Assembly (NCBI GenBank): GCA_018389105.1
Contig: JACATO010000310.1
Span: forward strand, 62,001 to 126,000
Direction of reading: 5' to 3'
Length of the DNA stretch: 64,000 nucleotides
Source of the DNA: Nautilus pompilius
Taxonomy: Eukaryota > Mollusca > Cephalopoda > Nautilida > Nautilidae
Position numbers and translations under genes: made by a program. Of this stretch, positions 23,602 through 35,500 are shown in pieces. How positions within the stretch are numbered: position 1 is the first letter of the stretch; each line of letters begins with the position of its first letter. The notes beneath the pieces are model-generated. The model made no database searches. It was not told the origin of the DNA and saw only the letters and a list, made by a program, of their open reading frames with translations.

Positions 23602-24382
23602 TACTTTAAGCAGTACCGATTAAAGCAGTGTTTGTTAGGCAGTGTTTATTAAAGCAGTGTTTATTAGACTGTGTTTATTAAAGCAGTGTTTATTAGGCTG
23701 TGTTTATTAAAGCAATGTTTATTAGGATGTGTTTATTAAAGCAGTGTTTATTAGGCAGTGTTTATTAAAACAGCGTTTATTAGGCAGTGTTTATTAAAAC
23801 AGCATTTATTAGGCTGTGTTTATTAAAGCAGTGTGTATTAGGCTGTGTTTATTAAAGCAGTGTTTATTAGGCTGTGTTTATTAAAGCAGTGTGTATTAGG
23901 CTGTGTTTATTAAAGCAGTGTTTATTAGGCTGTGTTTATTAGGCAGTGTTTATTAAAGCAGTGTTTATTAGGCAGTGTTTATTAAAACAGCGTTTATTAG
24001 GCAGTGTTTATTAAAACAGCGTTTATTAGGCTGTGTTTATTAAAACAGCGTTTATTAGGCTGTGTTTATTAAAGCAGTGTGTATTAGGCAGTGTTTATTA
24101 AAGCAGTGTTTATTAGGCTGTGTTTATTAAAGCAGTGTTTATTAGACTGTGTTTATTAAAGCAGTTTATTAGGCAGTTTTATTAGGCAGTGTTTATTAAA
24201 GCAGTGTGTATTAGGCTGTGTTTATTAAAGCAGTGTTTATTAGGCTGTATTTATTAAAGCAGTGTTTATTAGACTGTGTTTATTAAAGCAGTGTTTATTA
24301 GGCAGTGTTTATTAAAGCAGTGTTTATAAGCAATGTGTATTAGGCTGTGTTTATTAGGCAGTGTTTATTAGGCAGTGTTTAT
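23602..24382. repeat. Second 29-bp minisatellite (TTTATTA-rich), about 26 copies
   Basis: The unit is a 15+14-bp dimer: GTGTTTATTAAAGCA followed by GTGTTTATTAGGCT. GTGTTTATTA phase points at 23642, 23671 and 23700 give a 29-bp period. The two half-units share GTGTTTATTA and differ at AAAGCA versus GGC(A/T), so the array grew from a ~14-bp ancestor to a 29-bp dimer. A few places lose one half-unit (for example near 23940 and 24170). It begins about 45 bp after the first minisatellite ends. Confidence 0.94.
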
Positions 24383-24639
24383 CCCGAATGACAAACGGCA
24401 AGCACGCATTCTGAAGGGGGCACGAGTGGTGTACTGTTACAGGTGAGGCTGCTTTATCGCAGACATATCCGGATGATTCACACCGGTTGCCCCAACTCGC
24501 CTGTGGCACTCACCGAACAGTATCGCTTCGCAAGTCCCTGACCTTTGCACACCCTGACCCATGTCTTTTGTAGGGATGCCGACGTATCGTCGTGACTAAC
24601 TAGATTTTTTCATTAAGCAATACTTTATTTGGGAACAAT

Positions 24640-25970
24640 TCAGATTAGTTCCTGGAAGGTTTTTCCTTTAAGAACAACCTGCTCTTTCCCGCAGAACGCA
24701 AGCCGAGAGTCTCCATCTCGCCCACCAACAATAGCCGCGCTGTGTGGGTCCCTCGGCCTCTGTCGGAAGTTGGTGGGAATGGCGACGGGCACCCAACCGC
24801 CCGGATAAATGCCGATGTGCTGAACCACCCACTCAGCCTACGCGACTTGTGACATTTGGAAACCAGGTCTCTGCTCCGAAAACCTCCAGTGGCGCCCTCC
24901 TAACACAGTTTTTATCAGGTTTGTTTAATTATCTTCATTTTAGTTGTGGAAGTAGCCGTTCAGCTTCGCCCATCTGTTTATATTTGCTGAAGAGACTTGA
25001 AACGGGATCGACGCTGGAAATGCGGACATCTGCCTGAAATCTCGTTACCCCACACCGGCTCCAGGAAGAATTTATCTTTAAGAGCTGTAACGCAGACAGT
25101 CGGTCATCCCAAATTAGCATCTTACTGGTGACTTTTGATGGCAGGGAAGAGGAAGTTAAACTTATCCCTGGTTTGCATCCAAACAAGGCGATGTATGGGT
25201 CTATTTTGATTCCAGAATGGTAGATGGAGTTATCCTGAAACTGTATGAACTTGACACCCCACTTCTTTTTTTCCCCATTAATTTGTGTTGTTGTCATTTA
25301 TCCAGGCAACTCTGGCGTCCTTAACGTCATACTGAACAGGTGCCAGGGACCCGGGCTCCAGAGAGGGCACCGCCTGCTGTGTACTGGAACAAATTCGAGC
25401 CACACGACGTGTACTTCTGAAATAACCCAAGCACTGGATTTGGATTCTTTGTCGCTCTGTCGAATGTATGGCGGGCCGATAATGCTGGCAAGCCATGATC
25501 CAGTTAGAAGAATCCTGCCACGTGGACAGCGCCTTCAACCAGGTCCGACCGGCTGCTCGTGAAGAAATAAATCATTGGTCAGCATTGACCGTACAACTGG
25601 TGCAGTTGTCACTCACAGAGTAGGACCTGTGAGTTCGATGGCATCTCCGGTTATGTAGACTTATTTCTCGGCAATGCCCTTTGGCCATTTTGTCCCGTAG
25701 CGCGGCCCGTTGTCGCGTGAGTTCCTTTAATGGTGTAGGACGTGTCCTCGAGGTGATGCAATACATCGGCTGTTCGTCTCAGTGCCTGTCTCTTTCTAAT
25801 ACGTTTTTCAACGTCACTCCATTGCCGAATTCCCTGTCTCGATAGCAAAACACCAAATTTTTTCGGTGAGTCATCTTCGGATACCGACACTTCCTTTAGA
25901 TCTGATATGTTTTCTAGAGATCTGTCTTGAATAGTTCCTGACCATTTTGAATTAACGTTTGACAAATAGT
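24640..25970 (-). pseudogene. KRBA2-like integrase remnant (rve-type)
   Basis: On the minus strand, from about 25330 downwards, one frame reads DVKDARVAWINDNNTN and then, after a one-base shift near 25280, KKWGVKFIQFQDNSIYHSGI, DPYIALFGCKPGISLTSSSL and PSKVTSK. This is the characteristic end of the integrase core in the KRBA2/SCAND3-like group of domesticated and transposon integrases (WM.DN.T..W..GLKF.QF.KN...H.GIK..PY.ALFG...+.GL+SSSLP). A further frame (24828-24640) contains HIGIYPGGWVPVAIPT and DSRLAFCGK, possibly the C-terminal DNA-binding part. The frame at 25965-25651 has a basic DVEKRIRKRQALRR stretch that may belong to it. In the region aligning to the QGSVERAN-type catalytic block the residues are changed (PGSLAPVQ), so the glutamate looks lost. 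Inactive. Confidence 0.62.
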
Positions 25971-26044
25971 TTTCTTAATATGCAGAAAACGGGTTTTTGT
26001 CTCTCCCTGCCTTCCGGCTGCTTCCCAAGATCTCTGAAGACGGC

Positions 26045-26200
26045 GGCACGGTGGTATAACGGTGAGTTGCTGGGTTGAGGACCCGAGTTCGAATCTCGGT
26101 CGGGGTAGCGCGCGTCGGCAAATTTTCTTCGTCAGCAGCCAGTCCCTCTGCGTTTAAGAACTCCGGTAGTAAGCACGGCGCAGCTTAGTTTTTATGTTAA
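26045..26200 (+). repeat. tRNA-derived SINE-like head
   Basis: GGTGGTATAACGGTGAG at 26051 resembles a tRNA A-box, and CCGAGTTCGAATCTCGG near 26083-26099 forms a perfect five-pair T-arm with a seven-base loop carrying the B-box. Acceptor halves do not pair (GGCACGG against TCGGGGT), so this is not a working tRNA gene. RNA polymerase III promoter boxes plus a non-tRNA body are the structure of a SINE. The 3' limit is not visible. Confidence 0.55.
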
Positions 26201-27885
26201 GCTTGATTTTCCACTACGGACACTAATTCAGATGATGGCGGCCCTGCTGACAGTAGACATTTATGAGCGGCCCTGTAGAAGGCCACTGAGAACTTTGAGG
26301 TTTCTCGTTCGCATAGGGAATGGCACCACTGTTTCCCAAACCTACTTTAAGGAAGCTTAAAAAAAATAATACAATGCTGCATATAAGAATATTAGGTTAA
26401 TAATTAATTTAATTCATCAATAATTTTAGCAACGGAACCGAATTATAATTATTAGTAATGTGTTGGCAAACTTCTGCATTCCTGTAGCCGGGGGGTGTAA
26501 ATTTTTGCTTCAAAAACGTTTGGAAACTTAGAAGCTTCCCACGGATCACTACATGGAAATCTAGGCTTACCTGTTGATCACCAATTACACACCTGTCCCG
26601 ATCTTTAGTCGAGATGTTTACTTAAAACTACAGACAAAGTGGGTTAGAGCTAAGAAGCCGGACTGATGGCAAAAGAGGGAAATCACGTGGCGAAAAAGCC
26701 TTTCCGGTTATTCCGATACCGCAGTAAATTCGGAATAGGTTTATAAAAAATTGGTTGTTTTTTTGCGTTTAATTCCGTAGACGGGGGGGGGGTAGTAGCC
26801 GAATATGGCCAGATCCCCTCTCAGCGCTGTTTCCTCGAAGACGAGACTTTGCACCTTTTTTTCTTTTTCGTCATGCAATCCTGGCCCGGAGATCCCAGGG
26901 GGTCTCACCTGCGTCACACACGGTCACGCACTTCCCCAATCTATCCGCCCTTGATGGCGGGCAGTAATGGTGAAATACGCTGTACAAAAGTTCAGTACCC
27001 TTTTTGATGCCCCCTTTGCGATGTTCCAGATAAATTAGTGGAGAAATAGCGATAAATAAGACGAGCTGGAAATATTTGCAATTTGCCGGGTACAAAAAGT
27101 TCGCGAGGCAGGCAGGGGCTGGCGATATTTTATGGACGCGGCGAGCATCCAACCGTCGCTTCTTCACTCGGCGACCGAGAACCGGCAGGCGGCGCGAATG
27201 TCGGGCGTCGTTTGTTACCGACCCGTAGGCCCCTTTGTGTGCATTCACCCAGGTGTGTCTCCCGAGTACAGGTGGGTGATACGAAACCTTCCAATAAGCG
27301 CATCTTCGCCGTCTTGCCTTTATTGGCGGATGAGGACGACACCCCTGTGGGGGGGGGGGGCTTCTTTTCTCGACCTACAGGAAGAACACGGCACGAACCG
27401 TCCGAAACCTCTTCAGAACTTCCTTCCTGCGCGCGCGCGCGAGCGAGTGTGTTTAAGAACTTGAACATTAAAACGGACTCCTTATCCTAACCTGAATTCT
27501 GATTAAGTGCGATTATCACCTTTGCTTTACGAAGAAGAGACAGATTTACTTCAGTCGTGATTAGTTTTGGATGCGATAAAACAGAACGCCTATATTTTCT
27601 TTGCTATGGAAGACGAAATTACCGCAGGCATTTGAATTTTTTTTTTAAATGGTGCATCTCTTTATCACCCTCCACCCCCCCTTATTTTACTTAGTTTTGG
27701 TCTCCTGTAATTAGAAGTACAATATCTGTTTCTTTGGCGGGCTCTCTTACGGAAAGTTTGTCTGGTGCGGGGGGGTGTTAAATTTCTCTTGAAGGAAGTT
27801 CGTTTTTATTCCGCAGACTTTCAGGAGTCTGGTACCGTGATGGCTGCTAAAATACATCTGTACTGAGTAGTTGGGTGCCGGGAGT
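26201..27885. other. Unassigned CpG-containing stretch
   Basis: Nothing recognisable. At 27080-27490 three overlapping frames of 110-135 codons exist on both strands, a by-product of GC-rich sequence with few stops. G-runs occur at 26783 and 27350, a C-run at 27674. Confidence 0.4.
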
Positions 27886-28176
27886 GTTTAGGGTTCGTTC
27901 ATTGTAAAAACTGCTTGGATGTTCGTGTATCGTAATGAAAGCTTATGTTTGTTAGTTGTGAAAAGTTTAAATATTTGTTTAGGGTAGAAATCGTTTAGAT
28001 GTTTGCTTACTCTTAAGAACTGTTCAGGTGTTTGTCCATCGCGAAACGTGTTTAGATATTTGTTCGTTGTGAAAAATAGTTAGGGACCGGTTTATGGTGA
28101 AAGTGTTTAGGTTTTTTTTTTTACGGATGCTGTTTAAATGTTTGTTTTAGGGGGTAAGTGTTCAGATTTTATAGCG
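27886..28176. repeat. Heavily decayed tandem repeat, period about 28 bp
   Basis: Cutting the sequence at each GTTTAG-like start gives successive segments of 27, 28, 24, 28, 29, 28, 28, 27, 27 and 28 bases. The shared pattern is GTTTAGATGTTTGTTTA, then a variable GTGAAAA-like tail; for example GTTTAAATATTTGTTTAGGG at 27965 and GTTTAGATATTTGTTCGTTG at 28050. Identity between units is low, so a standard low-divergence repeat finder could miss it. The array is about ten units long. Confidence 0.7.
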
Positions 28177-29354
28177 AAGGGACTGGGTGATAATCTTTTA
28201 TCGGAAGAAAGTAGAAGTAGGTGCTTAAATAAAGGATGGTGTTTAGTCTGAAGGAAAGGCGTTAGAGTTATTGGTTTTCGAATCTTGGTGCGTCCGGTCA
28301 CGGGGTGAGGAGCGCCACCTATCTATTCTTTGGTGGGTTTCATTGATTTGATCAGGGTTTATAGACATCCTGCGAACAAAATATAATTAATGTTGGGAAA
28401 AAAACCGAAAACGAATTTAAACGTGATAGATGCGATGTGTCACCTGAGAGTAATTGATTTACTTTGTTTATAACGCTAACTCCGCCACTGACCGGCGAAG
28501 GAAGGTGAACAGTTTCAAACTTTCCCCCTCTAGATGTCTCTCCAGTTATCTATCAGAGAATTATTATTATTGTTTGTTTTCTTTTTTGTTAATGATGGCC
28601 GACCGTACGCTGGACCCCTATGGCGAAACCGAAGCCCTCTGTTGTTGCTGTTGTTTGGTGGCCCTTTTCAACGTCAGCTCATTTGTACCGATCAGGTGAC
28701 TCGCCCCTTAATTACCCGGATGGGGTCTCGCTGACTGTACAAACTGGGATAAAAGGGCGAGATGGGGAGGGGGCCTTACCACGTGATTCCGGTTAAAGAA
28801 TAAAACAAAATCGCAGGGGACCGTCTGTGGCGAAGATTTCGGGTTTCTCGTCTGGTCTTTAGCCAATAGCTGATGATGGTGGTGGTGATGATGATGATGC
28901 CAAGACGATCAGAGAAATGAAAGTAACACGGGGCGAGAAAGTCGCCCTGGTAAGTTAGTCGTCGGTCGTGGCTGGAACTGGCCACCGGTCCTCGGGGTGG
29001 GTGGGTGGGTGAACGAGTGCACCACCTGGTGACGACGGCTGATGGACAGTGATCGATGCTCGGACGGATATTTTACGACCATTTCTAATTAGGCTGCGGC
29101 CCCGTTCATAGGTCTCACGGGGTCGTTCTTTGATAAACAAAAAAAAATGGCGCCCAGTGTCAGTGCCGGGTCATCGCCGTCTCTCGCTAGGCCACGAACA
29201 GCAAAATAATCTCTCGCTTCTTTTACCGAGCCATATTTGTCGCGCCTACCGTGAGTGGGGGGAAATAGGGGTTTGGAAGGATTTCCCCAAACAATTTGAT
29301 GCTACTGTCTATTTTTATTTTTGTGTACGAGTGAAACGTTTCAGTCATTTGTAC
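28177..29354. other. Unassigned stretch
   Basis: No gene recognised. A short (GAT)n/(GGT)n run lies at 28871-28898 and a (GGGT)n run at 28996-29011. Confidence 0.45.
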
Positions 29355-29672
29355 GGGCTGCTGCTGGTTAGATTACAGCACTGTCGTGGGTGAGGGGCTG
29401 CCAAAGTTCGAACCCCGGGGTTGGACCGGCTCTGTTTGGCGTGGCTTCCTCCCCCCGGGCCTTCTTACGTAGGTGTCCTCTCACATCTGTAAGCGGAGAC
29501 TGTCGGTGAGGTTTCCCCCGAGAGGCTCCGGAGATATCTTTCGACTGGTCTTCTGCAGCCTGGCCACCGCTCAGGAGTTCCGAGCCATGTCGAGGTAGTT
29601 CCGTGCTGCGAGATGTCTTCAGACCCCGAAAGTCAGGGCAGCGTTCGCGAAGAAGAAGAAGAAGAAGATGGA
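29355..29672 (+). repeat. tRNA-derived SINE-like copy with (GAA)n tail
   Basis: An A-box-like TGGTTAGATTAC (29365), a B-box AGTTCGAACCCCGG (29403), then TGTTTGGCGTGGCTTCCT and a body that ends GCTGCGAGATGTCTTCAGAC, then CCCGAAAGTCAGGGCAG, followed by (GAA)n at about 29651-29670. The head and the tail block recur at 3.24 and 3.48 kb, which shows that the sequence is dispersed. A simple-repeat tail is typical of SINE insertions. No clear target-site duplication was found. Confidence 0.6.
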
Positions 29673-32029
29673 GGAGGAGGAAAATCGTTTGTATAATTTA
29701 CTGCTTATTTATTTTGTTAAAATATTCATTTTTACCCTGTAATAATCAGCGAACCGCGATATTTTGCTCAAAAGAAACGTAAGGTAACAAACAATACATT
29801 AATTTGTCCACTATTGGTCGAGAATCCCCTTATCCGAAATATTTCTGGAGCCGCCTTCAGCGGGAAGTTCCAGAAGGTCCGTCCACCTGACGTACGGCCA
29901 TTACTCGCCGTAATTCCTGTGCTTTGTTGTTGGTGTGAATATACTGTGAAAATATCGAAAAGACCTGCAAATACCCGTACGGTACTGGTAGGCCTACCCA
30001 CCGTAGTGGTAGCTTACCTTTCTGATGGTTAAATGTACATCTTTTTGCTTATGGTTTCATGTACAAAATGATTTTAGAATATTGCATAAAATTACCTGTA
30101 GGCTATATATGTATCCATATACAGTTATAATGTTGTAAATGAACTTGTGTGTGTCCAGTCCCCCCCAACTCCCCAGTGGGTTAACTACGAACTTATGCCG
30201 GTATATCTATATTCCAAAATCCGAAAAATTCTGGGATCCGAAACACATTCGGCCCCAACCTGTACTATATATAATTCGTTCATATTTGGGAGTTTTGTTA
30301 TGCAGGTAGTTTCCATAGTCTTAATTCCTTTCGATAGCGGGTAACAGGTTAGCCGTCCCAGATGGATGCAGATCATATCTGGTATTTATCTGACCAACCT
30401 GTTCCGTCAGCGTTTTGCCGGATACTCCGATTTCCGCCGACTTATAATCAACAGGGTTTTTTTTAAAAACATTGCATCATTTAGAAGGGCAAAGCTGGAG
30501 TGCCAGCCATTGTCTCTTCTCTCTCAATTCTTTTTATACCCGATCGACTATTGCTTCCGGTTCAAAAAGTGACCTTTTAGAGGGGAAAAAAGCCCGACAA
30601 TCCATTGAAATAAACAAGGTAATCCCAGTAGGTACTTCACCTAACCTAGCTGGGCAGAGCCTTACGTGATACGTAGAGGTCTTTAAACTAAGCAGTGGCC
30701 TCATTATAACAGTAATAAAGCGAGTTTGCGGTGTCAAGGCGACGTTTGGTCGATCAGTGATGCTGTTGTGTTTAAGGGATATGCCGCATAGATCACTCAT
30801 TCTACCTTCGCGGCTTTTCTCAGGATTTGTGCTGAAAGATACTGAGGCATCGCCCGCAAGCTGTGTGGAAGCTGAGACAGGTTTCCACCGGTCCATATGA
30901 TTAAGAAAGCGCTCCCACGAAACGGACAACAGGCTGCCGAGCTCCGGGACTGATGACGTAGAACCTGCACACTGCAGTAAGTTTTCTCTGAGGGCAGAAC
31001 CGACGGCGGCGGAGACCGGCCGAAGGGGCTTTACGTGGCTAATTCGCGCAGACTTCTCCAGCGTCGCCTGAGACGGCGACATATTTCCTTTATCCCCTCT
31101 CTCTCGTTTTCAGTCATCGCTGAGATTAGTTATCAGTGTTTGTAGCAGTAGAAAGCTGAGCGAGCTTACCTCTGTTTTCGCTGTTGCATTCCGTGAGAAA
31201 AAGAATCAAAGAATTTTAACAAACCTTCCCTGCTCTTCTAACTTTTATATTTGTTTTAACATTTTCCCCACCAAGCTCCCTCCCTTCCATCTTGTCCGTC
31301 ACGTGCTACGGCTAGTTTATAATACTACCCGGCCATTTTACTGCACATACATGACGTGACTGTCAGATACTGCCCAAATCAGTAGAGTGTGTATTGTTTT
31401 AACACATAATACATACATACATAATAGGATGATAAGATTCAGTTGCTAAATTACTAATCGAATGCATCTAAGAGACAGTTAACAAATATTCTCATATATA
31501 AATAATGTCGTCTTTGATTCTTTTTTGGCCCTTAAGATGTGACAGTTGTAAAAGTAGTAGCGACAGACGACTTTCTTCTCTTGATAAACGTTGTTTTACC
31601 CTTTCAGGTCAGAAAACTAAAGTTTTATCGAAATTCCTTTGAAGTTACTGATGCGGGTAAGGTATTAATAAACAATGTTTCTTAGCTATGGAGTAAAATT
31701 AAGTTGCGTTTCGTGACCGACTTCGACACCCCCTTTCACAGAAGACCCTAACTCTCCGTTGCCAACAGCTCCCTCTTGTGGTGAAATCTTAAGTAAATAT
31801 TCAGGGTTGGTTGTAGACGCCCAGCTAACATCAGTGCAAACACAATTATAATAGTATAATCATTTAAAGGGAAATGAAACGACATAGGTCGAGGGGAAAA
31901 CTGGGGTGTCGCCGGGTCTGACGATACCAAAAAGAGTCAGTTCTTTATTTCCATAACTTACGTGGCTTTGTTCCTGTTTAAAAGGTTAGACGAGACTCTC
32001 GGAAACACCGAGACAATCCCAAGAACTTG

Positions 32030-32071
<42 letters not shown>

Positions 32072-32440
32072 CTGTATCTGTGTGTGATTGTGTATAACCG
32101 TGTGCATAGTACCAAGTTGACGGGGGTCCGAATATTCTTTCGTGAGAATCCTTAATAAATACATAGGAACAGTGGTCAGAAAATGTTAGTTAAATGCACC
32201 GTGTAAAAAATTCTGTCGGATCGCAGGCTGTAAATGAACGAAAATCACTAGAAACAAATTAGTCGAATTAGCCATCTCGCTTTGTTAATCCTGTAAGTTG
32301 GATGAACTAATGCTGTTGACACTGATTGATGCTGCAATGACCTCGGTGGCAAAGTTCACACGTCATAGGCCCAGCTGCAATAATTCATATAACGGAAAAG
32401 ATGTTGACCGAGAACATCCTAGCCAGATGATTATTTTCAC
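29673..32440. other. Unassigned stretch; a 182-codon open frame of unknown status
   Basis: The minus-strand frame 31082-30534 is the longest frame outside repeats and transposase remnants in this part. It starts MSPSQATLEKSARISHVKPL and contains ELGSLLSVSWERFLNHMDRW. I recognise no domain and see no clear promoter or splice structure, so it is not called a gene. A (CT)n run lies at 32036-32067. Confidence 0.35.
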
Positions 32441-32504
32441 TATTTTTGTTCGCACGCAGCAGTCGTTTTGGAATGTATTGTTTCTTTCCCATGAATATTC
32501 CAAT

Positions 32505-32560
32505 GCCCTCCAATCAGAACCTACGTGGTGTGCCACAGGGCGCTCTATTATTTCAACTCG
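32505..32560 (+). pseudogene. Possible LINE reverse-transcriptase scrap (GVPQG motif)
   Basis: One plus-strand frame reads QNLRGVPQGALLFQLDII. GVPQG followed by a hydrophobic LLF stretch resembles palm motif B of non-LTR reverse transcriptases (GVPQGS.LGPLLF). Nothing else of the domain is visible on either side, so chance cannot be excluded. Confidence 0.22.
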
Positions 32561-35500
32561 ATATTATCAGCTATTCTCCTCGCCGCTGTCATGATCTTTG
32601 CCCGTTCGTTCCTCGGCCTAATTCGTTTCACTTTATAAAAATAACTACGAAATTAGCTAAAACAACCGGGCAGTTAGCCATCAGGTGATAATGGCGAAAA
32701 GGAAATACAGCGTTATCTAGAAAAAATAATAACTGCTTTCTTTTTCCTTTCGCACGTGAATGCCACTGTTGTCGTCGGCATGGCTGCCGTCTCACGCTGC
32801 TAAATGAACTTATAGCTTACGGACTTCGGGCACCGACTGTCCCCCACCACCCCCATCTCTATCCGGATACTTTTACATTACCGTTTTGCCGCGCGGTTGG
32901 AAAGATGTGCCAATGTTTTTGCAGCTGTAATGTTCCATGATTTACACTATCAACACCGTCGGCGGCGGTCAAATTGAGTTCTCCAGCCCAGGTCGGGCCG
33001 GCTTTCGCCACAATGTATCACGGAATGTGTTCACAATAATTGGCGGATGCAGGTTTTGGTGCATTCACCAGCTGCTCTAAAGCTTTACCTGGTGCATTTT
33101 CCGAGTTGCTGCACAGCCCAGGGGGTTTTGCTCAGACTGTATAAAAAATTCAGTCGTTCTATTTTTCTCGTGCTTCATTAGTTCATTGCTAAATGGCTTT
33201 TGAATTGTCGGGTAACTCAGCAGCAGACATATCTGTTTTGCACTGGAAGTTGCAGTTAGATTACGTGTTTTATCTATTACCACTCAGTACTCATAGAATA
33301 TGATTTGTACATATTTTGGCAACGGTCGCACAAAGAAACTGTTTACCGGATAGAACTAGAAGTAAGTATATTGCATGGCCACCATGTTGTCATACTTATT
33401 ATGACGTCATTAGTTTACTTCGATTCTTTCTCCTTTTTAAGTTTAATCTGGTTGATTGTCACTGCTTTTTCAGTTAGTTGTTTAAAAAGAAACAAAAAAG
33501 AAGAGGCTGTTTGCTTGATACAGATTTTATGACAGAGCAAAATAAAGGAAGCAAAACTACAACAGATTTTCCTTTTCTAACGCTGGCCAGAGAAAGCAGA
33601 TGTAAGGCAAACTTAGGTTATTTTGATTTTGCCTTGAACTAACTCATTAGGGAAAAATGTACATTAATGATAATTTCTTGTAGTGAAAACTTTCTTTCTA
33701 CCTTTTTGAAGACTAATAGCATTTAAGGTGCAAATAAGTAATAATTTATTTTTATTTTTTAAGATTTCGTTTTATTTTCCAGGTCTTGTGCTAGAGGCAC
33801 CCGTAAGTAGTAGTAAAAACTGGCCTAGATTAGTGGACGAAATCTGAATAACAGAGAAAGAGAAATATACACAATAAAATGGGTATATCCTTCAACTACA
33901 CTTGACCGCAAGCAGGTGGCTATACATAGATTTTCTCTTTTTTAAACACCCGCCACTGATCACTTCCCCATTAAACTGACCAGTCTCACCAAAAGGTCAT
34001 AACCTCGAATGTTATTTCGGGTTAGCGTGGAAACTCTGGCCAGACGTGAATTCGTGACTGACCTTCCATTTGGGAACAAGCCGATGAGTCGTGTCACCGT
34101 GCGATCGGTATAGGCGATAGAATTTAGAGAGAAAGAAGGAGAGAGAGAGAGAGAGGGACGTCCTGACATACACTATTTTTTATCTTTCTCCATCGTTATT
34201 TCTCTCTCTCTTCTTTTCAGAGAGTAAACGAAAGCATGACGCTGTAGATAAGTCACAGCAAGACTTAAAATAAGTTAATAACCTAACTAATTCACCAATA
34301 GAAAGACTGCGGCTAGTGCAGTTGAAAAATGTTTCTCTCTGCAGATGGCAGCACTAGTAACTACTGAAATAAAGGAAAATGGATGAAAGCAGAATTATAA
34401 CGGTATCTCACTTTCGGTAAAGGCTTCGGATCAGAATGGTGGGTAATGATTTGAGCCTTATTTCCTTTCTTTTTTATACATATACTTACTATCGTCGCTT
34501 TGTCTGACTGAAATCGCAGTCACGACTTGAATTTTTCGAATAGTTTATCAGAAAGAAAATTGTATCTCGAGTTATCTCCCTTCTCTAAGACAAATGCAAT
34601 TTAAGGAATGTGAATCATCAACTCTACTGAATCGTTCAAAAAGCCTACGCGCAATTTAAGACATGATATTGCCAGTCCCGACCGGTTCAGCATCGGAGGG
34701 ATCGCTTTGTCTATGAAATGACGGAGTATACCAAGAACAAGGACGGACCCGTGCGCCCATTGCAAAAGAGAGAGAGAGAGAGAGAGAGATTTAATTTGCC
34801 ATCGATCTGGAGAACAGCCACCAAAGAGTGTACAAGACACGAAGAATTACTCCAGCCCAGCCGGGACATCCATGCACCTGACGGAAGAAACGATACGAAG
34901 CGTAACTTGTGGGGCATAGAAAAATTGTGGCGACTTCCACCGTCGCGGGCCGAGGGCAGTACTCAACCCCCAGATGGGCAGGGGTTAACGGACTTGCGGC
35001 GCTGCCCGTGACTTTTGACCACCCGGCACGAGCGCTCGCTCTGCTTGCCAAACAGCCGCCCACAAAACTACAACCCAAAGACCCCCTCTCTCCCCCCCCT
35101 CTCCCATCTCTGCAACAAAGGTGTAATTCTGATATCACGAAAGACTCCCCTCTGTAAGTTGGCCATCGTTTCGAAATACTAAACCGAGTTCACTCCAGTG
35201 CGCCAGAATTCTTCTTTTGAAAAACCAGTAGAAAACACAGGTGTCGGGGAAATAGCAAAGTTTGCGCTTCCACGGGTTGCCAAGTCGTTTAAAAAGTCCA
35301 CCGCGGCGACAGTGAACCCCGATTCACTTCATGCATTAAAAGAAGAAAACGAGACACAAAGGTAAAAACTCCGGCGAGAGAAGCCTCGACAGCACAACTG
35401 TCCTAACGACTTTTCTTACCTGTTCAATACGAATTCCATTAAAAATTAACGTTAAAAAAACCGTATATCAGCATTACGTTCGAAGGAACAGGTTAGACGT

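Noticed and set aside
22452-24382. CRISPR-like appearance of 29-bp repeats
   Set aside because: Units are directly contiguous with no unique spacers, and the DNA is eukaryotic.
26045-26115. Functional tRNA gene
   Set aside because: T-arm and promoter boxes are good but the acceptor stem does not pair and the anticodon arm is poor; a SINE head fits better.
27083-27490. Three overlapping frames of 110-135 codons
   Set aside because: They overlap on both strands in GC-rich DNA, as random open frames do; none has a recognisable domain.
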